A DNA stretch of 64,000 nt from Ascidia mentula (Eukaryota > Chordata > Ascidiacea > Phlebobranchia > Ascidiidae), in assembly GCA_947561715.1 (NCBI GenBank), contig OX387199.1, positions 18,109,001 through 18,173,000 on the forward strand, written 5' to 3'. The position numbers were made by a program, and so were the translations under genes. Below the pieces are notes generated by a model. That model was not told the origin of the DNA. It searched no databases and worked only from the letters and a program-made list of their open reading frames with translations. Within the stretch, counting starts at the first letter, position 1. Every line of letters starts with the position of its first letter. Positions 44,824 through 57,100 of this stretch are shown piece after piece.

Positions 44824-47800
44824 TCAAAAAATAGCGTACGCAGCTGTCTGGGGAATTATTTTAGCTTTTTCCGGAGGAAAGACTGCAGTCTTTTTTGTTC
44901 TTGTGTTGAAACCATTGCACATCAGTTGACATCGTACATTGGTGATGTTATCCCCGATCATCATTTGCATGCCATTGGGGTCTTCTTGTTTATAGTCAGA
45001 GATCGCTTGATAAACTCCAATCTGTCCTGGATAGAACCAGTTGGTGTCTACAGATGTGGCAGTCGCGTGGTTTGGGTCGAAGTTCGCTAGGAGCGTTTCA
45101 TGAATAAGCCGACCGATCTGGAAAGCATATTGAAATATGTCAACAACTGTGTCGAATGGTTTCAAATAAAGGATCCCAAAAGGTAAAGCACAACGCATTA
45201 GTGCGACGTTTATTTCAACATCGGTGGGGCGTCACAAGCTTATAGTTGGAGAATAAACTGTTTCATTTGCGCTATTGCAGTGACACGAACGATTTATCAG
45301 ATTACGTAAGGGAATTCGTCCTTTAAAATAGGTAAACTCCCTTAATTTTATAAGAAACTGGACGTTTTCCTAGTTCGTCGCTACATCATTTTTTCAGGGT
45401 TGGTTGCATCACAGTTTGGGAAATTTGGGAACCAGCGGTTTAAAACATAGCGGAATACAAATTGGTAGCGAATGTCGACGGTCTATACACGCAACTCTAA
45501 AACCTATGTCAAGCAATTATCTTTTAATGTTCATAATAATTCAATGTGACAAACTTAACTAAACCGTTCGTTTGTTCTAAGTGGATTGAAACCGAAGCGA
45601 ATTCAATACACCACTGCAAACGGATTGAGCGCTCCGTCGCTCCTCTTGCGCAAAAAACGTGGGAACGATTGTTCGAAGCGCATTCGAATTCGCTTCAATT
45701 GTTCATGTAAACGGGTTTAGTTTACTCACGTTGGAGCTGAAAGTGCAAACCACGTGATCACATTCACCCAACAACGCCAAGTCTTGAACAATTCCCCAGA
45801 AACCAGCTTCTGTTTCCCTCTGAGCTTTGGCGGTTTCTGTGTTATGGGTCAAAGTAACGAAGGTGTAGGATGGATATCTGGTACGAATGGACATAAACTT
45901 GTTACGTTGGTCAGGAACTTATCGTTACTTATTTGTAGATAGCGGCATTTCTTTTTGAGGTCGAAACAGCGACCATAAAGACAGCTCAGTTGATGTTTAA
46001 TCTGACAAGTATATTTCGTCGATCAAGGTACAGCTAGCGCCATTATACCCTTTATCCACATGATAAGCAATGTGGAGCCAATAATATGAATTTGTTTGGT
46101 CAGCAAAGTCGTCTGATAGTCACACCAGCTGCACTGATGAGACCTTTTAGGTCGAAACAGTGGCCATCTGTCTGCAGCTTATACACAAACCCTTTATCCA
46201 CACTTGGTCGTCTGACTAGAAAGCTGACACATCATTTAAGTTGTTAAAACAAAAACTAAATGAAAGTTGTACGTACTTTTTACGAGCCTCCTCATGTACG
46301 CTGATGTCATCTGTTGCCAAAAATACGCGGCGCGAGACGTTTTCTTGTTGATGCTTGTGAAGCCATTTCTCCACCTGATCCATGTAGACTTCAATCGACT
46401 GAAACTTAGCTTCCCTCTGCAGCTTGTCTGTTCTTCGTATGTGAACTCTTGGAAACGAAACTATCATTCTGGTATGTAGTAATACGTACACAAGTGGAAG
46501 ACGATATCGCAGTTGCCCTCAAAGCACTTCCAGGAAATAAATGTTGGTTAGCAACATCTTGTTGGATGCATGGTGTGCTTTCCAACAGTTTCATCCCAAC
46601 AAGTCTACTTATCTAGCATATGGATAGAAGTAAAGCTGGATTAGCTATCATCTTATCGGTCACTGCTGTTCCATATTTTTGTATCGTCATGTTGCTGACG
46701 CCTCTAGTGGTTGCGTGAAATTTCCGCGAGGACTTCTAGGCGTTAGTAAATGTGAGTGTGTATGCGTGGCAGTAACGCGAATGACGTGTTGTGGGGATGA
46801 AACGGATTACTTTCTATCTTTTTGCGGTTTTTCAATGAAGACATGTTTTCCCTACTTGTTTGAAGCAGGTCATGCGAACCTCTAGGAAGTGTTACAACTG
46901 CAACCTCACCATAGCTTTCTGGACCGATACCAGCCAATCGCAAAAACACGTGAGAGGAAGCAATTGTGTATTACATCCTAACCCATTTCACCCAATTGTA
47001 GGGCATGTATGCAAACCCATCTGATATTGGTAGAGTTGCAAATCAACGTGACATCTACAATGCCTTAAATATATACTGGTACACTCACCCTACAATGGGG
47101 TGAACGAACCCAATCTTCTGCTTGAGTTCTTCAATTTGTTTTGTGAGGGAAGGTTGTGCTCTGGTGATGTACGTCATCAGCTGACCAACCCACCAAACTT
47201 GTGGTTCTTCACATATTGGTTCCAGTTTGTCCCTCAGAGATTCCGGGAAGGTATTTGGAGCGAACGCCGTGAAGGGTTGAAATATGTCGTTTATGAAAAA
47301 CTTGACCACTCGTTTTCTGCCGCTCGTTTCCTTGACTCCGTCGCCTGACAAAGTCCAACAATACAATTTCAAAGCAGAAGGCTTGCTAATTAATTTAAGG
47401 AGAACCTTACTATCTGTTTGACATTGCTTTTATTTCGGCAATATGAAATACTGCACGTGCTATGTGCATTAAAAAAGCAACAAGTCGCGGTTTGAATTTG
47501 CTGACAGCAATCTGTGGCTTGTGGCTTTTAAGGAAGAGTGGGGAGACTTATACGACACTGACTATCAAGAATGGCAGAGTACAATAAGATACATTAAAAA
47601 CAAAATCGAAAAATGTGGAATTATGTAGCAATTCTTGCTTTTCACACAGCAGCAACATAAGTCAGGCGTTTGAGAGCAAGCAGAAAACCTGGTTGGGTGA
47701 TCTGGGTTCGAATTCCGGTGTAGTAAAAAAAACTCCAAAATTATTACCTTCGAAATTATCGGCCTTATTAAATTCCTCTTCAGACCAATGGGAGCACGTT

Positions 47801-49135
47801 TCGCTCAAGGGCAGATAAGCTTCGTTGATGGATTTAATCGTTGGGTGGCTTTTCAAATCAATGTTTAAAACCAGGGTCCTGTTAGTTCCTGCAGCCAGTA
47901 GAAAACACATACCGATGTAGTGGAGTTGGCATCCAAACCCGCACCAACCAACTTTTATCTTGCACAGAAGCTTCCGTGCCCTCGTGCAGTTACGTGGATT
48001 CTAATTATGGGATAAAGTTGATAAATCAACAACTTATCCAATTACGTGAGGAAAAATGCTATGGATTAATGTCAGCTAGTTTAATAAAAATTATAACACC
48101 TAACGTTAAGAAATGACACGCGGGCAGATTTTGACAATTTCTTTTTGATTGCCATCAAAAAACGTTAAACAGTGTAAATCAACCTGTAGCACGATCAGTT
48201 TCTGCTGCACAAATCTTCGCAAGGCACCGAGCGTTTTGGGTTTTGTCGTTTCCTTGTGTACGTTTGTGGGACTTCGTAATACTAAGAAATAAAATTATGC
48301 AGAAACAATAAATTGATAGCAAACGAAAAATAAATCTGTATATTTAAATCAATAGGAACAGCAGACATGCCAGTCTTGGAATATAGCTTGTCCCTATATG
48401 TTACATACCTTGCGGTGAACTATAGGTTCTTTTTATAATAAATTGCATTGACATGACAAAAATGTTACCATTGCAACACAAATGGTAACGCTGGGTTGGT
48501 GACGACAAGTTCCAAATGAAAGGATAGGTTTCCATTACTTACAAGATACTTCTGAGGGACCAGAACCCCGATTCCACAAAGTGATGCTGGGGTGGCAACT
48601 GAAAGCACTCCACCTGATAATAACATTGAGTTACCGCGCATAAAGCGACTGGTACTATATAGACCAGGGGTTTCTGAAGCTAAAATGTGTGAACTCATTA
48701 GTGATTTTACTGTGGTTAAAGCTATCTTGTCAAAAATGACAACAAAAATGTATTGATTGTGAAGGAAGCCAAAGGTTTTATCAAACGTTTTTATTGTGAC
48801 TGAAAATGATTATGAAACACTGATCTAGTCGAAAAAACATAAAAATCAAAACAACATGTTTCGTCAATCCATTTGTTCTCTAAGGATGAGGTGTACAACC
48901 AGAAACAAGAAAACCAAGCTGCACGTTAAGTTTGAACTCACGACCCTGGGCTAGCCAGGCCCAACGCTCTACCAACTGAACTACAGGAGCTCGGCGGTTA
49001 TTGGACCGGGTAAACTGTGATCAATATGCCTGGCATCAACAGGAATTTCACTTACTTGTAATTGCAAATGATGTAGAGAAGTACCCCAGCCAAACATACA
49101 ACACAAAATATCGTAGAAATTTTCCTGGATCTCAT
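44824..49135 (-). CDS. FUT8: FUT8-like alpha-1,6-fucosyltransferase, copy A
   Basis: Golgi GT23 enzyme adding core fucose to N-glycans (family knowledge). Exon 1, 49135..49056, encodes a signal anchor (MRSRKISTIFCVVCLAGVLL). Catalytic exons are 48000..47748 (NPRNCTRARKLLCKIK, GFGCQLHY), 47344..47089 (WWVGQLMTYITRAQPSL), 46447..46277 (VHIRRTDK donor-sugar motif, RRVFLATDD), 45877..45730 (YPSYTF to CDHVVCTFSSN) and 45117..44824 (SH3-like end YQAISDYK..GDNI..FPPEKAK). These five give 373 residues in phase. The linker is unresolved: a conserved segment 48613..48543 has cag/gtaagt borders but its length does not fit the phase. The long coiled coil of vertebrate FUT8 is not seen. A ribozyme-bearing element sits in the intron before the YPSYTF exon. 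Confidence 0.87.
45560..45720. repeat. MITE-like inverted repeat in the last-but-one intron of the FUT genes
   Basis: Left end taaaccgttcgtttgttc ... gaagcgaattc and right end gaattcgcttcaattgttca...acgggttta are imperfect inverted repeats. Equivalent copies at about 54933-55095 and 61553-61715 show that it was there before the triplication. Confidence 0.55.
46061..46188 (+). mobile_element. 128-bp insertion ending in a complete hammerhead ribozyme
   Basis: Bounded by the 14-bp direct repeat ACCCTTTATCCACA (46047-46060 and 46189-46202). Gene copies B (about 55414) and C (about 62034) have the sequence once and no insert, so this is a true insertion with two empty sites. It encodes no protein and has no polyA tail; the ribozyme occupies its last 60 bases. 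Confidence 0.9.
46127..46179 (+). ncRNA. Type I hammerhead ribozyme
   Basis: All core positions fit. Stem I AGCTGCA (46127-46133) pairs with TGCAGCT (46173-46179), 7 bp. Core CTGATGA is at 46134-46140. Stem II is GACCT/AGGTC, 5 bp with a TTT loop. GAAA is at 46154-46157. Stem III is ACAG/CTGT with a 7-nt loop. The cleavage triplet is GTC, so cutting is predicted after C46172. It is open at stem I, so type I. It lies antisense to the FUT copy A transcript. Confidence 0.9.
47660..47735 (+). repeat. tRNA-derived SINE 3' piece in a FUT intron
   Basis: The B-box-like gggttcgaattccggtg is followed by an A-rich run (tagtaaaaaaaac). Copies are in the same intron at about 56880-56950 and 63523-63595, with the better B-box ggttcgaatcccgg. 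Confidence 0.5.
48918..48990 (-). repeat. Degenerate tRNA-like sequence upstream of FUT exon 2 region
   Basis: Shares the tRNA-like core of the repeats at 118-190 (GCTCCTGTAGTTCAGTTGGT, anticodon stem TGGGC/GCCCA), but the T stem and acceptor 3' half have decayed. The duplicate is at about 58138-58211. Not a working tRNA. Confidence 0.6.
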
Positions 49136-49348
49136 GTTGGTTTCCTTTTCTATTTCTAATATGACGTTTCTGCAAAATCAAAAAATTCGCATGTCATTTT
49201 GCTAAAACCATGCTTACATTCTTCGTGAAAAAATATCGGTTCGTATCATAGGCGTCGATTTTTTTAAAGTTTTGTAAAATATTAAGGGTGACTTTTTCAG
49301 CTTTTGAAACCACGCAAAAAACATTCCGTCAGTCGTATTGCCCTAAAC

Positions 49349-49951
49349 CAGCGGTGCACAACCTGCGGCCGTACGGCCACATGCGGCCGCGGACGCACTT
49401 TTTTGCGGCCGTGCACATTTATATCAAAATATATGCATTGGCGGCCGCCGTGGCTTCTGAAACTTGTTTTTCTAGCGGTCGCAAGAGTTAAGCTTTTAAT
49501 TCGGCCCATTTCCGCGTTATACACATTCGTTCGCTGTACCGAGTAGTAACTGGTGCAGCCACCGCAACCGAGACAAAGCGCAACAATACGGATGGTGACG
49601 TCATAAAACGCAAAAGGTTGTTAAAACAAGAGAAAATGGCGTTTAATCCCAAATGGGAAGTGGATTATTTTATGATGGAGACGTGAACCTAGCGTGCAAG
49701 AACAAGGCAGCCATTGAATAATTCGACATTTTATTACATTGTAATATACGCAATTTGGCCAATATAAATAATAAATAGTGCACATTTTTCAGGTATGGAA
49801 TCATTTCCATTCCTTTCAAATAATGCTCACGTCAACTTGTCGTAATTATCAGGAGTATATCGTTGGAAAAGCTGTATATTCAGTGGCGGCCGTTAGCACA
49901 CTGTGGTGTGTGTGTTGCGGCCGGCAATAGAAAAATGGTTGTGCACCCCTG
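49349..49951. mobile_element. Non-autonomous hAT-type element
   Basis: Terminal inverted repeats CAGCGGTGCACAACC at the left and GGTTGTGCACCCCTG at the right, with subterminal GCGGCCG-rich repeats, as in hAT elements. 603 bp with no transposase. The flanks ccctaaac (left) and gcctaaac (right, 2 bp in) look like an eroded 8-bp target duplication. It lies between duplicated units A and B. Confidence 0.7.
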
Positions 49952-51913
49952 CGGCCTAAACATAGGAAACGACGCAAATTCCGTTTCGTGTCAGTTTCTT
50001 TTTACACCGAACCATGTTGTTATAGCACTAAATTTTAAACACTTTAATTACGAACCCCCTTACTGAAAGCGGTACATTTTTGTTTCACTCGGTCTATTAC
50101 AAATTTAGTAATTATGAAGTAACAAACAAATCTATTACGCAACAATGCCGATTCTTACCATTATGCTACAACAATTGCTGCGCTGCGTAACAATCACGAG
50201 ACACTTGATAATACAGGTCTTTTGAAACTGAGTTAACGCATAGTATGTGGTTTTAAAGATTCCTGAACGAAAGTTGTTTTCTTTTTGCATAGGCCTGTGT
50301 TTCTCAAATTTATACCATACACTAAAAATTGCAGTTGCCAACACGCTGTTGCAACGAATGTTTGATTACCAAGTTAAAGTAGAGCCTGCGTTTGCAGTCT
50401 GGTGCTTGGACATTCTATTCTATTCTGTACAACGAGACTCAATGCATTTCTATCTGTAACGTGTAAGTAGTATCTGGATTCACATGGCTTGGACAGATAA
50501 TAAACCTATTTTAATCATAAGGAACAATTAAAAATGTCATATTTCTGAAGCTGGTCTGTTGTCCTAAGCTAAGGCATATTTGCCTTTGAGTTGATATACG
50601 TTCAAGTTCATACATTTGTCGGAAACGCTGAAATTTGTATATTACTTTGGAATGTGCTATCATCTGTCTGTAGTAATTCCTGGTGTACCTTTTGGGAAGA
50701 CCAGTGCACAATAACAGTGAATTGAATCTGGAATAAGTAACCCAATGCAAGCTAACCGTATAGGCCTGCTGACATAATCAGTTGCACACCTATGCTTGTG
50801 GAAATCAATTTGCTGTAACGAGTTGACGTCATCGTGCTTAGTCGCAAGTCATAACACATTAGGCATAAAAATGTCCTGTCTTCAACCAAAAGCTATAAAG
50901 CCTGATGGTTGCAGCTGTTTTTGGTCAATATCAACAATGATGTTACCAATCTTATCCAATTTCGCTAAACTGTGTAACCTTCAAATATAATTGATAGGTG
51001 AATTTTACCTCGTTGAAATGTTTTGACTATGACTAATTCTTTTAACCTCACATTGCAATTTAAAAGGACTTTATCCAGCGAGCGTTAGAATTGTCCTAGC
51101 ACTGGTCCATGCATTCTGGTTGCTTTGCTTGTGCCGCAATGCCATAACCGCAATGACGTCACAAAAATCAGTCCATATTAACGCTGAAACAAGTGGTTGT
51201 TTTTTTGTAATTAAGGCAATGCATCGGTATTGATTTGCGCAAACTTACTCAAACATTAAACAAACAATTGAACTGAACTGTGACGTCACAGTAATAAAAT
51301 ACAAAGTCTATTTTTTTGACCATGCTCTGTGTTATAATAATTCTTCTATCTAGTGTGGTTGCTTTCATCAATATGCTATCAAGCAAGCCTTCGAATTGTC
51401 CTAGCATTTTAACCATGCATGGTTGCTTTGCTTGTGTTGAGCATCGACTGCCTGTAAATTCTCTTTGTTTGAAATACCTAAAACCACAGCGGACATTCAA
51501 CAAATGACTTAGTGATTGACATGTCCTGGATTTAGTTTAAATTCTTGGAACAAGAATTAAGCAAAACGCGTGATCTCGTTGTTTCAAAACGAGGCGTCAC
51601 TAACAATTACTAAACATTATTTGTTTAAGTGCGCTGGAACAGTGATTGTCAACCTTTTTTGCACTTATGGAGCGGAAAAGTTTCAAAATTATTTTTACGA
51701 TCCGGTAAATTCATGATATTTAACCTAAATTGTATTTATACGGACTGAATTCTCTTGGTTTCACAGTCTTTAAGGAGACTGACTTCTTGTATTGAAAAAC
51801 GTAAATAAACGCAATGCGTTACAAGAAACAAGCGCAGGGCGGTCTAACCAATATATGCAGAGCATGATGATTTGTACATCAAGCATTTTGTAAGATCTAT
51901 TTTTACCTTATAG
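49952..51913. other. Gene-free stretch, partly duplicated
   Basis: 49952-50540 shows no gene or known repeat. About 50570-51740 repeats about 38620-39935 (the region upstream of the truncated sulfotransferase copy). At about 51736 the match switches to about 42385, skipping the 2.4 kb that contains the MITE and the zinc-finger exon. Confidence 0.6.
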
Positions 51914-52660
51914 GATCTCTTGTGCATTAGCTGGAACACGATGAAGAAATATTATCACTGGTACGAGAGAAATTACGAACACGAGGATTTTCCAAGTGAA
52001 CACCACTGGAAAGTCTTTAGGGAACTCAATCAAATTGTAAGTGGGCAACACATAGAACCACTGTATCCACTTATTAGGTCTCGGGCTAATGTTAAGTCTC
52101 AACATAATAGCTCGTTAATACACACTTGTTTGATTTCAAAATGCGAAGTTGTATTCTGTATATAATGGGGTGCAATGTCACAAAATTCAAGAATGTATTT
52201 TTATTATTTGCAACTATCCAAATGAAAATAAAGAAAATCGCTAAAGTAGTTTGTAATGTTGTTCAACGTACTCTGCATTTGGACAATATAAGCTCTTGCA
52301 GACATTCACAACAATAATTTTTTCAAAAAATAAAGTGAATTTATTACGGGCAAAGAGTTGATTCTGTTTGCAGAAATGAACATGTGAATACGTGGTTTAA
52401 AGTGTGGCCCTTTCCTACCAGGATATTCAACTGTACGATCATTACAACCAGACGTTTTGGCGACGGGTTGAAATGTTTGGTCGTGAAAAAATGGCGACGG
52501 AAGTTAGAATTCTTCGAAGTCACAGAGAAACTCACAAACAGAAAAAGCACGAGACATACGTCTTCGAGGAGATTTTTCCTGTGATGACGTAATGACGGAA
52601 ATGGAAGGATACATCACTGAAAATTCAGGCGGATGCTATATCCCCAAGCAGGAGACTTAG
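51914..52660 (+). pseudogene. Sulfotransferase 3' fragment, unit B
   Basis: Exon 6 copy, 51914-52036, is fully open here (MKKYYHWYERNYEHEDFPSE). Exon 7 copy, from 52422, loses one base at about 52570 (gaggagatttttcc against gaggagtttttttcc), so its last ~30 residues are out of frame, though their original codons continue to a stop at 52660. No upstream exons. Confidence 0.85.
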
Positions 52661-54196
52661 TTCTCAAGCCCAACCTAATTTTCGAACCACTCTTGCACGA
52701 AAAGTGTTTTCTGTATATTCTGTGCAGCCACAATTTCTTCATTAAAGTGTCACTGTGAAGCTGCAGTGGAAACTTTTTGTGGGGACAATTGATTAATTCT
52801 TTGAAGCGCGTAAAGTTTTTTTACTTAAACCAACGTCTCACTCATCAAAAAACTGTCAAAAGTTTTGAATAAAAAAAAATTAACCGCAAAGTTATTTTTT
52901 TTTTCACTTCGAAAAACCCAAACTAACAAATACTTATTGTAGAACTTTGCGAGTTTGTGCATCCTTAGCTGCGCTTATATGCTGTGATGCACTTACAAAC
53001 ACGCTTAACAAGTTTGACAAATATCAAAGTTTAGTAATCCTATTGCAACCTATATGTAGGGTGAAGAGCTTGAAGCTGCATGGTCCTTAACAATATTTAC
53101 CAATCAGTAAGAATTTTTTTCGTACTTTTCAGTACATCAGAAATGTGGCCAAATAACAATAAAAGTTATCACAAACCGAGGAGAATGCATGGTCCATGGT
53201 CTACACCGGATATATTTCATTAAATTCAGAATTTAATTGCAGTAATCACTATTCAGTTTTCCTTCAGAGAATTGAAAGAAAACGATTAGATGTTTTTTTT
53301 TATCGGAAACCTACTCGTTTACTTGTTACTGTTTCTTATCACATTGGTTCGAAGTACACAGACCAACGTTTTTCCAACTATGGCAACAGTCATTATAGTC
53401 GGGTATCAACTTACACGTCAAAGCAAATTTCCGTGTGGCCTAAATAATGGAAATTTGACATCGCCGCTTTTTCACTAACGCTGTGTCCCTTCTATACCGC
53501 AGCTGGACATGGCCAAACACGAGTGAACCACTAGAACAGCTCTCTCGCATCATGTGGCTGGGCACCTTTACCCCTGTATTTCATGCATACCAGTATAGTG
53601 ATAAGTAGCGCACCTCTAGTTGTTGCTAATAATTGTATTGCAGTTGTGTTTGTCCGCCTTTCCTTGGCGTCTTTTATCTATCCGTTACCCACACTTGCGT
53701 TTTTCTCAGCTATGAGCCTCGGCATTTGACTGCGCTCTTGCTTTGGCAGTGGCCAGATTTCCGTGATGTAGAATTTCCTATTTTGCCCCATGGAAAAATC
53801 ATGTTGCTGTAGGCTTTTAAGTTGATGGTACATTCACGTGATCGCTTGTAGTTGGCGAAAGTATTGTAAAAATAACAAAACGGTGGTAAATATTTTATAT
53901 ATTGACTGTCTATTCTAACTTGCTTTAAAAACGCTGCATTTGTGTGCTAACAATCGTATAAATTTACAATTTTATTTATACCCAGCTTGCCACATATTTT
54001 AAAAGTTCATTTTAACATGACATGAAAGCAAAACGCCAGACATGAACTTTGGATATAAATTATTACGAACACCGCCTACATGAGAAAGAGACTTCAAAAC
54101 AGACACAACATTGACAAGCCTATGCCACAATATCGTGAATCATATATTTGAGCGCATGAATTTCTTTTTGACTATTTCAAAAATATATGTTACTTT

Positions 54197-57100
54197 TCAA
54201 AAAATAGCGTACGCAGCTGTCTGGGGAATTATTTTAGCTTTTTCCGGAGGAAAGACTGCAGTCTTTTTTGTTCTTGTGTTGAAACCACTGCACATCAGTT
54301 GACATCTTACATTGGTGATGTTATCCCCAATCAACATTTGCATACCATTGGGGTCTTCTTGTTTATAGTCAGAGATCGCTTGATAAACTCCAATCTGTCC
54401 TGGATAGAACCAGTTGGTGTCTACAGATGTGGCAGTCGCGGGGTTTGGGTCGAAGTTCGCTAGGAGCGTTTCATGAATAAGCCGACCGATCTGGAAAGCA
54501 TATTGAAATAAGTCAACAACTGTGTCGAATGGTTTCAAATAAAGGATCCCAAAAGGTAAATCACAACGCATTAGTGCGACGTTTATTTCAATATCGGTGG
54601 GGCGTCGCAAGCTTATAGTTGGAGAATAAACTGTTTCATTTGCGCTATTGCAGTGACACGAACGATTTATCAGATTACGTAAGGGAATTCGTCCTTTAAA
54701 ATAGGTAAACTCCCTTAATTTTATAAAAAAACTGGACGTTTTCCAAGTTCGTCGTCACATCATTTTTTCAGGGTTGGTTGCATCACAGTTTGGGAAATTT
54801 GGGAACCAGCGGTTTAAAACATAGCGGAATACAAATTGGTAGCGAATGTCGACGGTCTATACACGCAACTCCAAAACCTATGTCAAGCACTTATCTTTTA
54901 ATGTTCATAATAATTCAATGTGACAAACTTAAATAAACCGTTCGTTTGTTCCAAGTGGATTGAAACCGAAGCGAATTCAATACACCTCCTGCGAACGGAT
55001 TGAGCGCTCCGTCGCTCCTCTTGCGCAAAAAACGTGGGAGCAATTGTTCGAAGCGCATTCGAATTCGCTTCAATTGTTCATGTAAACGGGTTTAGTTTAC
55101 TCACGTTGGAGCTGAAAGTGCAAACCACGTGATCACATTCACCCAACAACGCCAAGTCTTGAACAATTCCCCAGAAACCAGCTTCTGTTTCCCTCTGAGC
55201 TTTGGCGGTTTCTGTGTTATGGGTCAAAGTAACGAAGGTGTAGGATGGATATCTGGTACGAATGGACATAAACTTGTTACGTTGGTCAGGAACTTATCGT
55301 TACTTATTTGTAGATTCTTTTTGAGGTCGAAACAGCGACCATAAAGACAGCTCAGTTGATGTTTAATCTGACAAGTATATTTCGTCGATCAAGGTACAGC
55401 TAACGCTATTATACCCTTTAACCACACTTGGTCGTCCGACTAGAAAGTTGACACATCATTTAAGTTGTTAAAACAAGAACTAAATGAAAGTTGTACGTAC
55501 TTTTTACGAGCCTCCTTATGTACGCTGACGTCATCTGTTGCCAAAAATACGCGGCGTGAAACGTTTCCGTGTTGATGCTTGTGAAACCATTTCTCCACCT
55601 GATCCATGTAGACTTCAACCGACTGAAACTTAGCTTCCCTCTGCAGCTTGTCTGTTCTTCGTATGTGAACTCTTGGAAACGAAACTATCATTCTGGTATG
55701 TAGTAATACGTACGCAAGTGGAAGACGATATCGCAGTTGCCCTCAAAGCACTTCAAGGAAATAAATGTTGGTTAGCAACATCTTGTTGGATGCATGGTGT
55801 GCTTTCCAACAGTTTCATCCCAACAAGCCTACTTATCTAGCATATGGTTCGAAGGAAAGCTGGATTAGCTATCATCTAATAGGTCACTGCTGTTACATAT
55901 TTTTGTATCTTCATGTCGCTTACGCCTCTAGTAGTTGTGTGTGATTTCCGCGATGACTTATAGTCGTTAGTAAATGTGAGTGTGTATGCGTGGCAGTAAC
56001 GCGAATGACGTGTTGTGGAGATGAAACGGATTACTTTTTTCTTTTTGCGGTTTTTTAATGAAGGCATGTTTGCCCTGCTTATTTGAAGCAGGTCATGCGA
56101 ACCTCTAGGAAGTGTTACAACTGCAACCTCACCATAGCACCATTTCTCGACCAATATCAGCAAAAATATGTGAGATTAAGCAATTGTGTATTACATTCTA
56201 ACCCATTTCACCCAATTGTAGCGCATGTATGCAAACCCATCTGATATTGGTAGAGTTGCAAATCAACGTGACATCTACAATGCCTTAAATATATACTGGC
56301 CACTCACCCTACAATGGGGTGAACGAATCCAATCTTCTGCTTGAGTTCTTCAATTTGTTTTGTGAGGGAAGGTTGTGCTCTGGTGATGTACGTCATCAGC
56401 TGACCAACCCACCAAACTTGTGGTTCTTCACATATTGGTTCCAGTTTGTCCCTCAGAGATTCCGGGAAGGTGTTTGGAGCGAACGCCGTGAAGGGTTGAA
56501 ATATGTCGTTTATGAAAAACTTGACCACTCGTTTCCTGCCGCTCGTTTCCTTGACTCCGTCGCCTGAGAAAGTCCAACAATACAATTTCAAAGCAGAAGG
56601 CTTGCTAATTAATTTGAGGAGAACCCTACCATCTGTTTGACATTGCCTTTATTTCGGCGATATGAAATACTGCACGTGCTATGTGCGTTAAAAAAGCAAC
56701 AAGTCGCGGTTTGAATTTGCTGACAGCAATCTGTGGCTTGTGGCTTTTAAGGAAGAGTGGGGGAAAGTTATACGACACTGACCAAGAATGGCAGAGTACA
56801 ATAAGATACATTAAAAACAAAATCGAAAAATGTGGAATTATGTAGCAATTCTTGCTTTTCACACAGCAGCAACATAAGTCAGGCGTTTGAGAGCAAGCTG
56901 AAAACCTGGTTGGGTGATCTGGGTTCGAATCCCGGTGTAGTAAAAAAAACTCCAAAATTATTACCTTCGAAATTATCGGCCTTATTAAATTCCTCTTCAG
57001 ACCAATGGGAGCACGTTTCGCTCAAGGGCAGATAAGCTTCGTTGATGGATTTAATCGTTGGGTGGCTTTTCAACTCATGGTTTAAAACCAGGGTCCTGTT

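Noticed and set aside
48465..48698. 77-codon minus ORF (MSSHILASETPG...) as a FUT exon in that frame
   Set aside because: In copy B the same frame hits a stop just before the donor, so if the segment is an exon it must be read in another frame.
54490..54610. In-frame extension upstream of the last FUT exon (MRRPTDIEINVALM...)
   Set aside because: The family alignment joins CTFSSN directly to IGRLIHE, and a good acceptor (gctttccag) precedes IGRL, so the open stretch is intron that happens to lack stops.
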